Part shown: positions 1 through 8,519 of the stretch, one piece after another
How positions within the stretch are numbered: position 1 is the first letter of the stretch
Layout: the number at the start of each line of letters is the position of its first letter
Notes under the pieces: generated by a model
What the model was told of the DNA's origin: nothing
What the model saw: the letters and a program-made list of their open reading frames with translations, nothing else
Databases searched by the model: none
Program-made: the position numbers and the translations under genes
From: Pseudomonas sp. RGM2987
Lineage (GTDB): Bacteria > Pseudomonadota > Gammaproteobacteria > Pseudomonadales > Pseudomonadaceae
Direction of reading: 5' to 3'
Length of the DNA stretch: 64,000 nt
Assembly: GCF_022952855.1 (NCBI RefSeq)
Contig: NZ_JALJDX010000208.1
Location: forward strand, 1-64,000

Positions 1-31
1 GTGTATCAGTCGACATTCATGTATCTGATCC

Positions 32-66
32 ACCGCTTTCGCGAGCAAGCCCGCTCCCACAGGGGA
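32..66. repeat. REP element, family A (inverted orientation)
   Basis: Single Pseudomonas REP palindrome of the GCGAGCAAGCCCGCTCCCAC type. It lies upstream of the regulator start at 157, so the open frame running in from base 1 is not coding. Confidence 0.8.
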
Positions 67-156
67 TGTGCACTCAGTCACATCCAGACCTGCCCCAGCA
101 CAAGGAGGATGTGCGAGACTCACCCCAACAATAAAAAGCTCCTGCGAGAGTGCCCC

Positions 157-2019
157 ATGGCCGCACCAGCTCCTGCCTTGTCCCACGAGGCCATCATCCA
201 GGCTTCCTGGTCCCGTTGCCGCGCCTTTGGCTTGAGCCATCAGAGCGTGCCCTCCTTCGAGCCGCTGCCCGCCGAAGGCATCGCCCAGTTGCTGGAAAGC
301 CAGCATTCGCTGGTGCAAACCACCCACCAGGAAGTGCTGCCGTATTACGAGAACATCCTGAGCAATTCCAATTGCCTGATCATGCTGGCCGACAACCAGG
401 GCCAGGTGCTCACCTCGTGGGGCACCCAACGGTTCATCGAGCCGAAACTGGCCCACGGCTTCAGCGCCGGGGCGAGCTGGATGGAGCGCTGCACCGGCAC
501 CAACGCTATCGGCACCGCCCTGGCCTGCGAGCAGGCGGTGCACATCGAGCACGATGAACACTTTCTCAAGGCCAACCGCTTCATGACTGGCTCGGCCGCG
601 CCGATCTTCGATGCCGAGCGCAAGGTCATCGCCGTGCTGGACGTCTCCAGCGACAGCTACCTGCCGCCCTCGCACACCCTGGGCATGGTCAAGATGATGA
701 GCCAGACCGTGGAGAACCGGCTGATCCTCAACCTGTTTCGCGGTGAACACTTCCAGCTGACCTTCAATACCGGGTTGAACAACCTCGACAGCCAATGGGC
801 CGGGCTGCTGATTTTCGATGAAACCGGCCAGGTGCTGTCGGCCAACCGCCGGGCCGATAATCTGCTGGGCCTGAGCCTGTCGCGGGTGAGCATCGAAAGC
901 CTGTTCAAGGTCTCGCTGATGGAGTTGCTGAACCAGCCCGACGGCCTGCCGTTCTCGTTGCAGGCATCGGGGCGCAACCGCTTCCAATGCCTGCTCAAGC
1001 GCCCCAGCCAGCTGTCGATCAAGCCGCGCGTGTTTGCCGAGCCCGCACCTACACCTACACCTACACCCGTGCCGGTGCCCGCCAGCAACGCCATCAGCCT
1101 CAACACCCTGCATTTTGGTGACAGCCGCGTGGAAAAAGCCGTGCGCCAGGCCGAACGTCTGCTGGAAAAAGACATTCCGTTGCTGATCCATGGCGAGACC
1201 GGGGTCGGCAAGGAAGTGTTCGTCAAGGCCCTGCACCAGGCCAGCTCGCGCTGCAAGCAAGCGTTCATCGCGGTCAACTGCGCGGCGATCCCCGCCGAGC
1301 TGGTGGAATCGGAACTGTTCGGTTACGAAAAAGGCGCCTTCACCGGTGCCAACCAGAAAGGCAGCATCGGCCTGATCCGCAAAGCCGACCACGGCACACT
1401 GTTCCTCGACGAGATTGGCGACATGCCCCTGCCGACCCAGGCCCGGCTGCTGCGGGTTTTACAGGAGCGTTGCGTGCAACCGGTGGGCAGCGCCGAGCTG
1501 TTCCCGGTGGACATCCGCATCATTTCCGCCACCAACCGCCTGCTCCGTGAACAGGTGCAACTGGGCCGGTTCCGTGAAGACCTGTACTACCGCATCGGCG
1601 GCCTGACCCTGGAACTGCCGCCCCTGCGCGAACGCAGCGACAAGCAGGCGCTGTTCAAACGCCTCTGGGAACACCACCGCGAACCGACCCAATGGGCCGG
1701 CTTGAGCCGCGAGGTCCTGGACCTGTTCGAACGCCATCCATGGCCGGGCAACCTGCGCCAGGTCAGCAGCGTGCTGCAAGTGGCCCTGGCGATGGCCGAG
1801 GAACAACCAATCCGCCCGGAACACCTGCCGGACGACTTCTTTGTCGATCTTGAAATGGAGCCGGTAGACACTCCCGAACCGCTGGCGGTGGACCTGAACG
1901 ATGCAGAGGATTTGAACAGGCAGTTGCAGGCAGTGGGCGGGAATATTTCGCACCTGGCGCGACGGCTGGGGGTCAGCCGCAATACCCTGTACAAGCGCCT
2001 GCGCCAACTTGAAAACTGA
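157..2019 (+). CDS. sigma-54-dependent Fis-family activator, AcoR-like
   Basis: A 620-residue bacterial enhancer-binding protein that should activate a sigma-54 promoter in response to a small molecule. An N-terminal GAF-type sensor region carries a CTGTNAIGTAL segment typical of AcoR-class regulators, followed by a PAS-like stretch and a Pro-Thr linker near residue 300. The AAA+ domain has Walker A GETGVGKE at about 346, the sigma-54-contacting GAFTGA loop at 393-398 and a Walker B-like FLDEIGDMP. A Fis-type helix-turn-helix (RRLGVSRNTLYKRL) ends the protein. I chose the ATG at 157 because the upstream in-frame extension crosses a REP element. AcoR relatives control acetoin or alcohol catabolism; the target operon is not in this window, so the inducer is unknown. 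Confidence 0.88.
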   Translation: MAAPAPALSHEAIIQASWSRCRAFGLSHQSVPSFEPLPAEGIAQLLESQHSLVQTTHQEVLPYYENILSNSNCLIMLADNQGQVLTSWGTQRFIEPKLAHGFSAGASWMERCTGTNAIGTALACEQAVHIEHDEHFLKANRFMTGSAAPIFDAERKVIAVLDVSSDSYLPPSHTLGMVKMMSQTVENRLILNLFRGEHFQLTFNTGLNNLDSQWAGLLIFDETGQVLSANRRADNLLGLSLSRVSIESLFKVSLMELLNQPDGLPFSLQASGRNRFQCLLKRPSQLSIKPRVFAEPAPTPTPTPVPVPASNAISLNTLHFGDSRVEKAVRQAERLLEKDIPLLIHGETGVGKEVFVKALHQASSRCKQAFIAVNCAAIPAELVESELFGYEKGAFTGANQKGSIGLIRKADHGTLFLDEIGDMPLPTQARLLRVLQERCVQPVGSAELFPVDIRIISATNRLLREQVQLGRFREDLYYRIGGLTLELPPLRERSDKQALFKRLWEHHREPTQWAGLSREVLDLFERHPWPGNLRQVSSVLQVALAMAEEQPIRPEHLPDDFFVDLEMEPVDTPEPLAVDLNDAEDLNRQLQAVGGNISHLARRLGVSRNTLYKRLRQLEN

Positions 2020-2028
2020 TACAAAACC

Positions 2029-2117
2029 TGTGGGAGCGAGCTTGCTCGCGATAGCGTCAGTTCAGCCGACAATGCAGTAACTGACACGCCGTCATCGCGA
2101 GCAAGCTCGCTCCCACA
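2029..2117. repeat. REP pair (REPIN), family A
   Basis: Two family A palindromes in inverted orientation about 45 bases apart, between the convergent ends of the activator and the cigR-like gene. Confidence 0.85.
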
Positions 2118-2147
2118 TAAGGTTCGTCTCACTGACTGGCCAGCGCG

Positions 2148-2618
2148 TCAGTCGAACGCACCGTTCAGCACTTCATAGATGATGCCGCTGGCGATCGCCA
2201 CCAGAATCAGATCGGTGCCCACCTGCTGCCATTCATAACCGTCATAGTGCGGCAACCGACCCAGCAGACGTCCGTCCAGCTTCTTGGCGATACCTGGAGG
2301 CAACGGCTTGCCGCGGGCGAGGCTTTTCTGGATACCCGGGGGCAGTGCCGGGCCCGGGCGCCAATAGTCACGGTAACCGCCGATCACACCAAGGACACCG
2401 CCGCGGTCGATGCTTGGGCCGTCGTGCCAGTCGCCGCCGGGCGGGTTGGCCTTGCCACCCTTGTTGCCCTGCCCGCCCTTACCTCCTTGACCATGACCCT
2501 GGCCTTGATCGAATTTAGCGTTTCCCTTGCCGTTGCCCGGGTCCGCCAGGACGGTCGCGGAAGTGGCCACAACGGTAAGGCAGGCGATCACTGCAATCAA
2601 CGAATGCAATTTGGACAT
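2148..2618 (-). CDS. CigR-like glycine-rich secreted protein
   Basis: A 156-residue protein. A signal peptide (residues 1-25, ending near VLADPG) is followed by a Gly/Asn/Lys-rich low-complexity segment and a C-terminal domain with two PPGI repeats (LPPGIQKSLARG, LPPGIAKKLDG) and a hydrophobic tail. The PPGI pair and tail are typical of the CigR/RcnB-like family; CigR in Salmonella is an anti-virulence protein, but the role in Pseudomonas is not established. The ATG at 2618 is preceded by GAGAGAACC; a longer in-frame extension lacks a signal peptide at its start and is less likely. Confidence 0.75.
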   Translation of the reverse strand: MSKLHSLIAVIACLTVVATSATVLADPGNGKGNAKFDQGQGHGQGGKGGQGNKGGKANPPGGDWHDGPSIDRGGVLGVIGGYRDYWRPGPALPPGIQKSLARGKPLPPGIAKKLDGRLLGRLPHYDGYEWQQVGTDLILVAIASGIIYEVLNGAFD

Positions 2619-2931
2619 GGTGGTTCTCTCAAGGGCTGATGCACAGTAACTGTAGACGTTCACGGTTACGCCAGCTTCCTGACCGGCCAGATGTTGGTGT
2701 ACCGACGTCCGGATACGGATGGGTCCGCTTGTATTATCAGTGACTTATTGCTGAGGCATGGTTGAAGGGTCCCTGGCGTTCGAACCTCCATTCGTCGCCT
2801 GCAAAGCGTGGCCGGGCCTTGCTCGGCCACGTCTGGCTTAGGGTTTGCAGCAAAGGCCGTAGCAGCCAGGACGACGATATTCTGACGCTGCGGCAACTCA
2901 ATCATGCTTGGTCAGCCACCGGAGATGTACC
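2619..2931. other. intergenic stretch with a perfect hairpin
   Basis: No convincing gene. It holds the divergent upstream regions of the CigR-like gene and the small gene at 2932, and a hairpin at 2807-2831 (CGTGGCCG, seven-base loop, CGGCCACG) without a T-run. It is the left boundary zone of the accessory stretch; no tRNA-derived att duplicate was seen here. Confidence 0.5.
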
Positions 2932-3132
2932 GTGTCAACTCTCAATGAAATCGCAGCGAACCACGCGAGAATGGCAAAGGCAAAGGAAGAAGAGTCGATC
3001 CGGCTGAGCGAGCTTCATGGGCAGATAGTGGGTGGTTTTGAAGTGGCGTCCGTTGAGGTGAAACAAGCCATGCCGTTGCCCTTTATGATGGCAATGCAAG
3101 AACACGGGTTTGGCGAGGGAGCGGCGGCATGA
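2932..3132 (+). CDS. small hypothetical protein (66 aa)
   Basis: A 66-residue protein beginning at GTG 2932, with GGAG at 2921-2924 giving a seven-base spacer. It has a charged helical N-terminal part (NEIAANHARMAKAKEEES) and a hydrophobic patch (MPLPFMMAM) before a Gly-Ala end. No family recognised. A TTG eight codons earlier in frame is a poorer start. It stands alone between two hairpins and may belong to the accessory stretch. Confidence 0.5.
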   Translation: MSTLNEIAANHARMAKAKEEESIRLSELHGQIVGGFEVASVEVKQAMPLPFMMAMQEHGFGEGAAA

Positions 3133-3164
3133 CCTGTTGTTCAGGTTGAAGGCTTAGGGATACC

Positions 3165-3185
3165 GCCCACTTTCAAGCAGTGGGC
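3165..3185 (+). terminator. hairpin after the 66-aa gene
   Basis: GCCCACT, seven-base loop, AGTGGGC, 33 bases after the stop at 3132. There is no clear T-run, so termination is only possible. Confidence 0.35.
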
Positions 3186-3427
3186 ACTCCCTTCAGATCG
3201 CCACAACGAGCAAAGCCGACTCCCGCAACACCAGCCCATCCTAAGTTGACCGTTTGTCGCGCCTGTCATACCTGACAGTTAAAAACTGAATATGAGTCAG
3301 GCTACATAAGTAGTTACTCATTCAACTCGTCTGTCGCAAAGCTGACCGCCTAATATCCGGAGTTCATCGACACTTGATTTCAACGTTGAGGTAATACCTC
3401 TACGTTTCCTGCGTAGGAAACCGCGCC

Positions 3428-5755
3428 ATGGACTGTCAATTTGAAGAATTGCCTGATCATTCAATTACTGAAGCCAAACTCACGCGCCGCCTGTCTGCAC
3501 GCATTGGCGCCTTGTTTAGTTCAGTTTCCGAAATGCTGGAAGATGTTGACCTTGATTACTCGGCGATCTCGGCCGGAGACATCCTCCTGGCGCAAGGCTT
3601 CCGCTATGAAGTCATGGTCCAGACGGCTGAACCTCATCTGGAGACTGCCGCAGGATTGAAGCTTCGCGTACTTCCCGACGCATCGGAGCGAATGTCCTTG
3701 GCGGCATTCGGTGCAGACCCCTCAGGCAACGAGGATTGCTTGCCCGCGTTGCAGAAAGCAGCAAGCGCGGCCAACGAAGCACAAGCGACGCTGGTTGCAA
3801 GGGGCCGATTCAAGCTCTTGGATAACGGCCTGGTTGAACTCACCACTGATTGCGATTTCTCCGGCGCCATCTTCGATTGTTCGTCCTGGTCCGGGCGTTT
3901 TGTCTTCGCCCGAAAGAACAGCCCACAGACCTATGGACCAGACTCTCCGGTCGTCAGGCTTTTGATGAGTTCTCAGGATCTGGATGTAGGCTCGTCGCGA
4001 TTCTCGGGCTGGTTCGGCCGTCCGGAAGTCAGTGACAGCTTCGTCATCATCTACACGGAACAGGATTTTTATACCTATCGTTCGGAGACAAAAAAACGGA
4101 TTGAGTTAAACAGAGTCTACAAAGATGGCGTTGTGTGCTCGCCATTGAGGTACTCCTTGGCGGACGTTAACGTATCCTCCGTCAAAGTGTTTCAAATGGA
4201 AGAGCGACGACGCACGGTCAAGGGATTAACGCTGGATATCCGCAACAATGCCGTGTCGAATGAATATGTCCGGGTAAGTACCAGCCTGCTCGATCTGGAT
4301 GTGCGCTTCATCCAGGATGAAAATATTTATACGCCCCGAAATCCAACCTACATTTATTTTTCTGAATGTTGTCAGGTCAGGGCTCGCACAGAAATGCAGT
4401 GGGTCATCCGAAACGCAGACTTCAACTATGCCTATAACTTCCAGCTCAATACCTGCTACGACATTGAAATAACCCCCCATGCCGACGGGGAAGGATGGGG
4501 GGCGACCGGTAGCAATCTTTGCCAACGGGTCACCTTCCGAGACGGCGTGCTCAGCCGTGTGGATTTCCATCAGCCATTCATGGAATGGTTGCGATTGCGC
4601 AACATGGTGGTAGGCCACAGCGGGATTCTGGTGACGGCGCTCGGCAATCTGGACCTCGACACAGTTACCTTCCATGCTCGTAGCATGGCGCATCGCAGCG
4701 ACGGGTTTGTAAAAGGAAGAGGCGACACGGGAGGCTTCTGTGATGGCGACCTCTTGATGCGTAACATTACAATCATCAGTCACAGAGCGGTCGGCGACTT
4801 GGAGCTTCTCCTACACACGCAAAGCCCTGGCACAGCCAAACCCGTGGGGACCCCGATCGAATATCGATTCTGGCGCAGGATCATCGTCGATGGCCTTCAA
4901 TATCGATCCCAATTGAATGTGCCGCAACGACTCTGGGTCAGGCCCGGCAAAATTCAATTCGCCGACGCGTCCATTGCAGTATGTGAGGAACTCACCGTCC
5001 ACAATGCCCATGGCAGCGGTTTGAATGTGGAAGTCAATCTCGATGACAGGCTCCCCTCGAAGCAGTCCCTGTTCGCGCTCAAGCTCGACCTGGAAAACAT
5101 CGTGGGGGAATCCATTGCTACTCGGGGTAATAACGCAAACTTCCGGGTGATTGCGTCCATCAGAAATTGCCGTGGCGTTGGCCAGGAAGACGGGATCGCC
5201 TTCAAGCCACAAGCCCCAGGCGAATACACCATGACCGGCGGTTGCGTCTCAAGAATCAACTGCTCAAGCCCCCAACCTCCCGTTGCGTCTGTCCTGCTCC
5301 AAGCGTATGGGGCATTGCTCGTTGAAGCCGACGAGGATCAAGACTGGGTCACTGCCGGACAGAACTGCGATATCCGTTTAATCGATTGCACATTCAGGGT
5401 GCCGGTGCAGGACAGGCTTTCGACACTCCTGGGTGCATTGCTGGAGCGCCCGAAATTCTTTATCAACAACAGCAGAAAACTCTGGCCCCTCGGCGAGGAC
5501 CTGCATGGGAAGCCGGGCAACCTCGAGCTACCTCATCCCCCGCGAGAAGGACAAAGAATCAGACTGGTCATGGGGTACACCAGTAACTCGACTGCAACCG
5601 AAGTGGAGTTGCTCATACCCGCAGTGGGAGGACGCACAGTCTTTGCCGGCTTTCATGAGGACGATGAACCAGGCCTGGGTATCCTGCATCGCATAACCGA
5701 GACCACTCTCGCCGTATCCGGCGACGTCTGGTTCAGGTACTTGCGTCTTGGATGA
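3428..5755 (+). CDS. tailspike-like right-handed beta-helix protein
   Basis: A 775-residue protein. Residues about 40-85 (AGDILLAQGFRYEV...) resemble the module found before the helix in phage tailspikes. They are followed by AAFGADPSGNEDCLPALQKA at about 90-110, the usual opening of pectate-lyase-3/tailspike beta-helices. The remainder has many short beta-rich repeats with Asn/Asp turns, and a separate C-terminal domain after about 690. There is no signal peptide or membrane segment. No tail, baseplate or chaperone genes adjoin it; a DUF3606 gene follows. Base composition looks lower in GC than the core genes. Known tailspikes bind or cut surface polysaccharides; here that is an inference from fold only. 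An intracellular or lysis-released orphan is equally possible. Confidence 0.6.
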   Translation: MDCQFEELPDHSITEAKLTRRLSARIGALFSSVSEMLEDVDLDYSAISAGDILLAQGFRYEVMVQTAEPHLETAAGLKLRVLPDASERMSLAAFGADPSGNEDCLPALQKAASAANEAQATLVARGRFKLLDNGLVELTTDCDFSGAIFDCSSWSGRFVFARKNSPQTYGPDSPVVRLLMSSQDLDVGSSRFSGWFGRPEVSDSFVIIYTEQDFYTYRSETKKRIELNRVYKDGVVCSPLRYSLADVNVSSVKVFQMEERRRTVKGLTLDIRNNAVSNEYVRVSTSLLDLDVRFIQDENIYTPRNPTYIYFSECCQVRARTEMQWVIRNADFNYAYNFQLNTCYDIEITPHADGEGWGATGSNLCQRVTFRDGVLSRVDFHQPFMEWLRLRNMVVGHSGILVTALGNLDLDTVTFHARSMAHRSDGFVKGRGDTGGFCDGDLLMRNITIISHRAVGDLELLLHTQSPGTAKPVGTPIEYRFWRRIIVDGLQYRSQLNVPQRLWVRPGKIQFADASIAVCEELTVHNAHGSGLNVEVNLDDRLPSKQSLFALKLDLENIVGESIATRGNNANFRVIASIRNCRGVGQEDGIAFKPQAPGEYTMTGGCVSRINCSSPQPPVASVLLQAYGALLVEADEDQDWVTAGQNCDIRLIDCTFRVPVQDRLSTLLGALLERPKFFINNSRKLWPLGEDLHGKPGNLELPHPPREGQRIRLVMGYTSNSTATEVELLIPAVGGRTVFAGFHEDDEPGLGILHRITETTLAVSGDVWFRYLRLG

Positions 5756-5883
5756 CGGAAAGCTCGGCGCTGTTCAGTGTCGTGAGTGAAGACCTTCCAC
5801 AATTGTCTGGCGCAAATCGTTAAGCCCAGCGGTCTACCTTGTTGTCGCCTGGCGATCCCAGGCCTTATACAAGGAACGAGGCA

Positions 5884-6060
5884 ATGACTGATAACTTGAG
5901 CAACCGCGGCCCCCAGGACCGGAACCGTATTAATACTTCCGAAGAGTGGGAATTGAAGTACTGGACGAAGGAGTTCAGGGTCACTGAAGACCAGTTAAAG
6001 GCGGCGGTGAAGGCGGTTGGGCCGATGGTGGTGGATGTTCGCAAGCACCTTGGTCAATGA
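5884..6060 (+). CDS. DUF3606 domain small protein
   Basis: A 58-residue protein matching the DUF3606 pattern: a DRNRIN start, an EEWELKYWTKEF core and a LKAAVKAVGP helix. The family is common in Proteobacteria and has no assigned function. An AAGGAACGAGG ribosome site precedes the ATG at 5884. It lies 128 bases after the beta-helix gene on the same strand, so co-transcription is possible but not shown. Confidence 0.75.
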   Translation: MTDNLSNRGPQDRNRINTSEEWELKYWTKEFRVTEDQLKAAVKAVGPMVVDVRKHLGQ

Positions 6061-6067
6061 GGGTTGC

Positions 6068-6092
6068 GAGCCCTACGCATGACGTGGGGCTC
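6068..6092 (+). terminator. possible terminator after the DUF3606 gene
   Basis: GAGCCC and GGGCTC arms around a 13-base loop, followed by a short T-containing tract. Weak but well placed, eight bases after the stop. Confidence 0.4.
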
Positions 6093-6191
6093 CTTATTGG
6101 CGGGCAGCGTCCCCTGAATAGAAAAAATGAATTATTGCTCAAAGCGCTCGGTCAAGAATTATGAACGTAGTAATCTGACGAGGTAACAGCA

Positions 6192-6326
6192 ATGACTATC
6201 GAAGCAGAGACACTCGTAGAACTGACCGAGGCACTTCAGGATCGTGGGATGGTAATGGTGTCTGAGGTAGCATTTATTCGCGCTCCCTACCGACATAACC
6301 ATCGGTGGATCTGTAGCGTGGAATAA
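6192..6326 (+). CDS. small open frame, 44 aa, hypothetical
   Basis: A 44-codon frame starting MTIEAETLVELTEALQ, with GAGG at 6180-6183 eight bases before the ATG and a plausible promoter (TTGCTC and TTATGA) about 40 bases further up. No homologue recognised. It is convergent with the membrane protein gene at 6381. The good ribosome site and amphipathic start favour a real gene, but length alone cannot prove it. Confidence 0.4.
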   Translation: MTIEAETLVELTEALQDRGMVMVSEVAFIRAPYRHNHRWICSVE

Positions 6327-6380
6327 GCACTATGCTGGGGGCACGCCTCATCCGCTCCCAGCCCTCGCTTAGACGGAAAG

Positions 6381-7142
6381 CTATCGAGGGCCGCGGAACT
6401 GATGATTTGTATTGCCACTTACGACAGACGCAAAGTATTTTTTAAATGCCTCTTCGAATACAGCTGAAGCAGGAAACACACTGACTGAAATCTCGACGAA
6501 GCTGAACTGATAAATTCTATTCAACACATCACAGATTTTTATCATATATTTTGCCGGATGATCTTCATCGATCCCTGTAGGCGTGTATCCATCCAAATAG
6601 ATTTGATGGCAGCTGTTTCGCAAAGTACGCATTTGCATACTCCCCACCAGATGCATTGCGGTAATCACCCAGCGCTGTATTCCGATCGATTCCTTATAAC
6701 CGCCATGGGAAAAGCCACCCAAAGCGTTATAGGTGCTTTCCCAAGCTCCCAGGCACTCCCCGGTACCTATAATTGAGAACGGTTTGGTCAAGTCCCTGTT
6801 GCTGGGAAAAATATCGTCGTAGAGCTTTGTGCCGTTGTAGAAAACAACTTCAAGATCACGCTCCACCTGTTGAAGCAGCTCGTCAAAATGTTTTTTGTGG
6901 GAGGTTAGTTCATTGAACCTAGTCGCGTTGCGGCTTTGGGTCGCCGCCTCCTTCGAAATTTTCGCACTCTGCCAAGCAGCGACCGCCGCTGCAAATGTCC
7001 CTATCGCGGAAACCATTGCTACAAAATCCGTCATGCTCAGGCTGCCGGGAACGACTTTAAAGAAAATACCCCCGGCGATGAACAGCCCCAAGCTCACGCA
7101 CCACACCACCCAATCAGGCCCCTCCTGCATTCTTCTACTCAT
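6381..7142 (-). CDS. two-helix membrane protein of unknown function
   Basis: A 253-residue protein with two predicted transmembrane helices near the start (about 11-31 and 36-60), then a charged coiled-coil stretch (AKISKEAATQSRNATRFNELTSHKKHFDELLQQVERDL) and a cytoplasmic domain without a recognised motif. Codon use and base composition look less GC-rich than the neighbours, suggesting acquisition. The layout resembles small membrane effectors of anti-phage systems, for example the retron Ec48 effector, but there is no reverse transcriptase or sensor gene beside it, so that is only a resemblance. Its stop lies inside a GCCCTCG/CGAGGGC inverted repeat (6361-6391). Confidence 0.6.
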   Translation of the reverse strand: MSRRMQEGPDWVVWCVSLGLFIAGGIFFKVVPGSLSMTDFVAMVSAIGTFAAAVAAWQSAKISKEAATQSRNATRFNELTSHKKHFDELLQQVERDLEVVFYNGTKLYDDIFPSNRDLTKPFSIIGTGECLGAWESTYNALGGFSHGGYKESIGIQRWVITAMHLVGSMQMRTLRNSCHQIYLDGYTPTGIDEDHPAKYMIKICDVLNRIYQFSFVEISVSVFPASAVFEEAFKKYFASVVSGNTNHQFRGPR

Positions 7143-7372
7143 CCAGATTCCGTAAAAACCGACTGCTCCGTAACTCCCGCGAGACTACGCAAATTTCAGC
7201 GCCACGGATACTTTACTTCAGGTGCGTCGTTGCTCCGCGTTCGCGCTGAGTGCAAGAACCTGTTCCGGAAAGCTGCACCAGCGAACCGTCAAGACATTCG
7301 CTACGATGTCCGTGTGCAGCCATCAAAGTTGAGAATCTGGCGCCGATAACACAAAGCAAAGCGAGACAGGGC

Positions 7373-7834
7373 ATGAGTACACTGGAAAAGGCTATATCCA
7401 TCGCGGCACAGGCCCACGAAGGGCAGATCGATAAAGGTGGCTCGCCCTACATCCTACATCCGTTGAGAGTCATGTTGCGCCTGACGAGTGACGAAGAGCG
7501 AATGGCGGCGGTGTTGCATGACGTGGTCGAAGATACCAAGGTGTCGCTCGCCGACCTGCGCAATGCGGGCTTCGGCGAAGCCGTCCTGGCCGCTATTGAA
7601 TCGCTGACCAAACGCGAAGGCGAGACTTACCAGGCCTTTATTGAACGCGCTGCACGTGATCCGCTGGCCCGTCGGGTAAAGTTGGCTGACCTTGCGGAGA
7701 ACAGTGATTTGACGCGGATTGAGTGTCCGAGCCAGGAAGACGTGGAGCGGGTCGAGAAATATCGCAAGGCCAGCGAATACCTGGCGAGGCTGGAACAGCT
7801 CGACTACAACGGACAAGTCCCGATAACCGAATAG
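7373..7834 (+). CDS. stand-alone SpoT-type HD hydrolase
   Basis: A 153-residue protein that is only an HD domain of the RelA/SpoT type: AHEGQ at about 14-18, ILHP around His29, LHDVVEDT at 48-55 (the HD and ED metal/catalytic pairs), and KLADLAEN near 110. In this family such domains hydrolyse (p)ppGpp or related nucleotides; there is no synthetase, TGS or ACT domain. An ATG at 7373 follows a GAGACAGGG ribosome site. The last 31 bases overlap tail to tail with the secreted-protein gene on the other strand. Substrate is not certain: small alarmone hydrolase is the best guess. Confidence 0.8.
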   Translation: MSTLEKAISIAAQAHEGQIDKGGSPYILHPLRVMLRLTSDEERMAAVLHDVVEDTKVSLADLRNAGFGEAVLAAIESLTKREGETYQAFIERAARDPLARRVKLADLAENSDLTRIECPSQEDVERVEKYRKASEYLARLEQLDYNGQVPITE

Positions 7835-8139
7835 TCCGGCCTGGAAGATACGATTTCGACCGCCCAACCCTTGGCAAAAACCAATTCGTTCTGCTCGACG
7901 AGAGCGTTGATTTCCGGGCAGAGCTTTTTGGCGTCTGCTGCAGAGCCGTCTATGACAATGTTGACCGTCCGGCTCTTGGCCGAGAACTCCGAAGCCTGGG
8001 TCAAGGCATCGAGGCCATCGAGTATTTTGCAGAGCGTTGATGCGCTCTCTTCAGACTCGTCCACCCCGCTGCTGTGGGCAGCCTGAACAGTCAATACGCT
8101 CACCAGACATAACGCGCACGCCACTAACTTGCTTGTCAC
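7804..8139 (-). CDS. secreted hypothetical protein
   Basis: A 111-residue protein with a clear signal peptide (MTSKLVACALCLVSVLTVQA) and a mature alpha/beta domain carrying three cysteines (TLCKIL, KKLCPEI, GTCPL). No family recognised. It overlaps the end of the HD hydrolase gene by 31 bases on the opposite strand and precedes no obvious partner. Confidence 0.65.
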   Translation of the reverse strand: MTSKLVACALCLVSVLTVQAAHSSGVDESEESASTLCKILDGLDALTQASEFSAKSRTVNIVIDGSAADAKKLCPEINALVEQNELVFAKGWAVEIVSSRPDYSVIGTCPL

Positions 8140-8197
8140 TTTCGTGCTCCTTGTTCAGCGCAGGAAACCGGTTCATGGTCGGGGTATGGCTGACGGC

Positions 8198-8467
8198 TCA
8201 GTCCCGAGCCGGGTCACTGGCAAAGGCCGTATACGGCAAGAACAACGTATCGGCGACAATGCTGAACGGCAGGTCGATCACCGCCAGCGGTACCAAGGCG
8301 CGGAAAATGCCGGCGTTTTCGTCCGTTGCGGCCTTGATCAGCTCAATATCGCTCGAGGATCCACAATAGGGATGGGGGCCGCAGCGCGGGCGCTCGTCGA
8401 AGGTTTCGGAGAGTGTGGAGCAGCCTGTCAATGACACAACGGCCAGGGAGGCCAGGAAAAACTTCAT
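8198..8467 (-). CDS. YceK/YidQ family lipoprotein
   Basis: An 89-residue protein with a lipoprotein signal (lipobox SLTGC, lipidated Cys16) and the YceK/YidQ pattern: a Pro/Gly/Cys-rich stretch (RCGPHPYCGS), then VPLAVIDLPFSIVADTLFLPYT. These are small outer-membrane lipoproteins without a defined function. It lies between the toxin-like gene and the secreted protein gene, all on the minus strand. Confidence 0.8.
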   Translation of the reverse strand: MKFFLASLAVVSLTGCSTLSETFDERPRCGPHPYCGSSSDIELIKAATDENAGIFRALVPLAVIDLPFSIVADTLFLPYTAFASDPARD

Positions 8468-8519
8468 GCGGTGGCTCCGAAATCACTATGCACTGATCTT
8501 ACCGTCGTGCCGTTGGTAT

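Noticed and set aside
1..156. Upstream extension of the AcoR-like regulator frame to base 1
   Set aside because: It runs through a REP palindrome and has no ribosome site; the protein start at 157 gives a normal family length.
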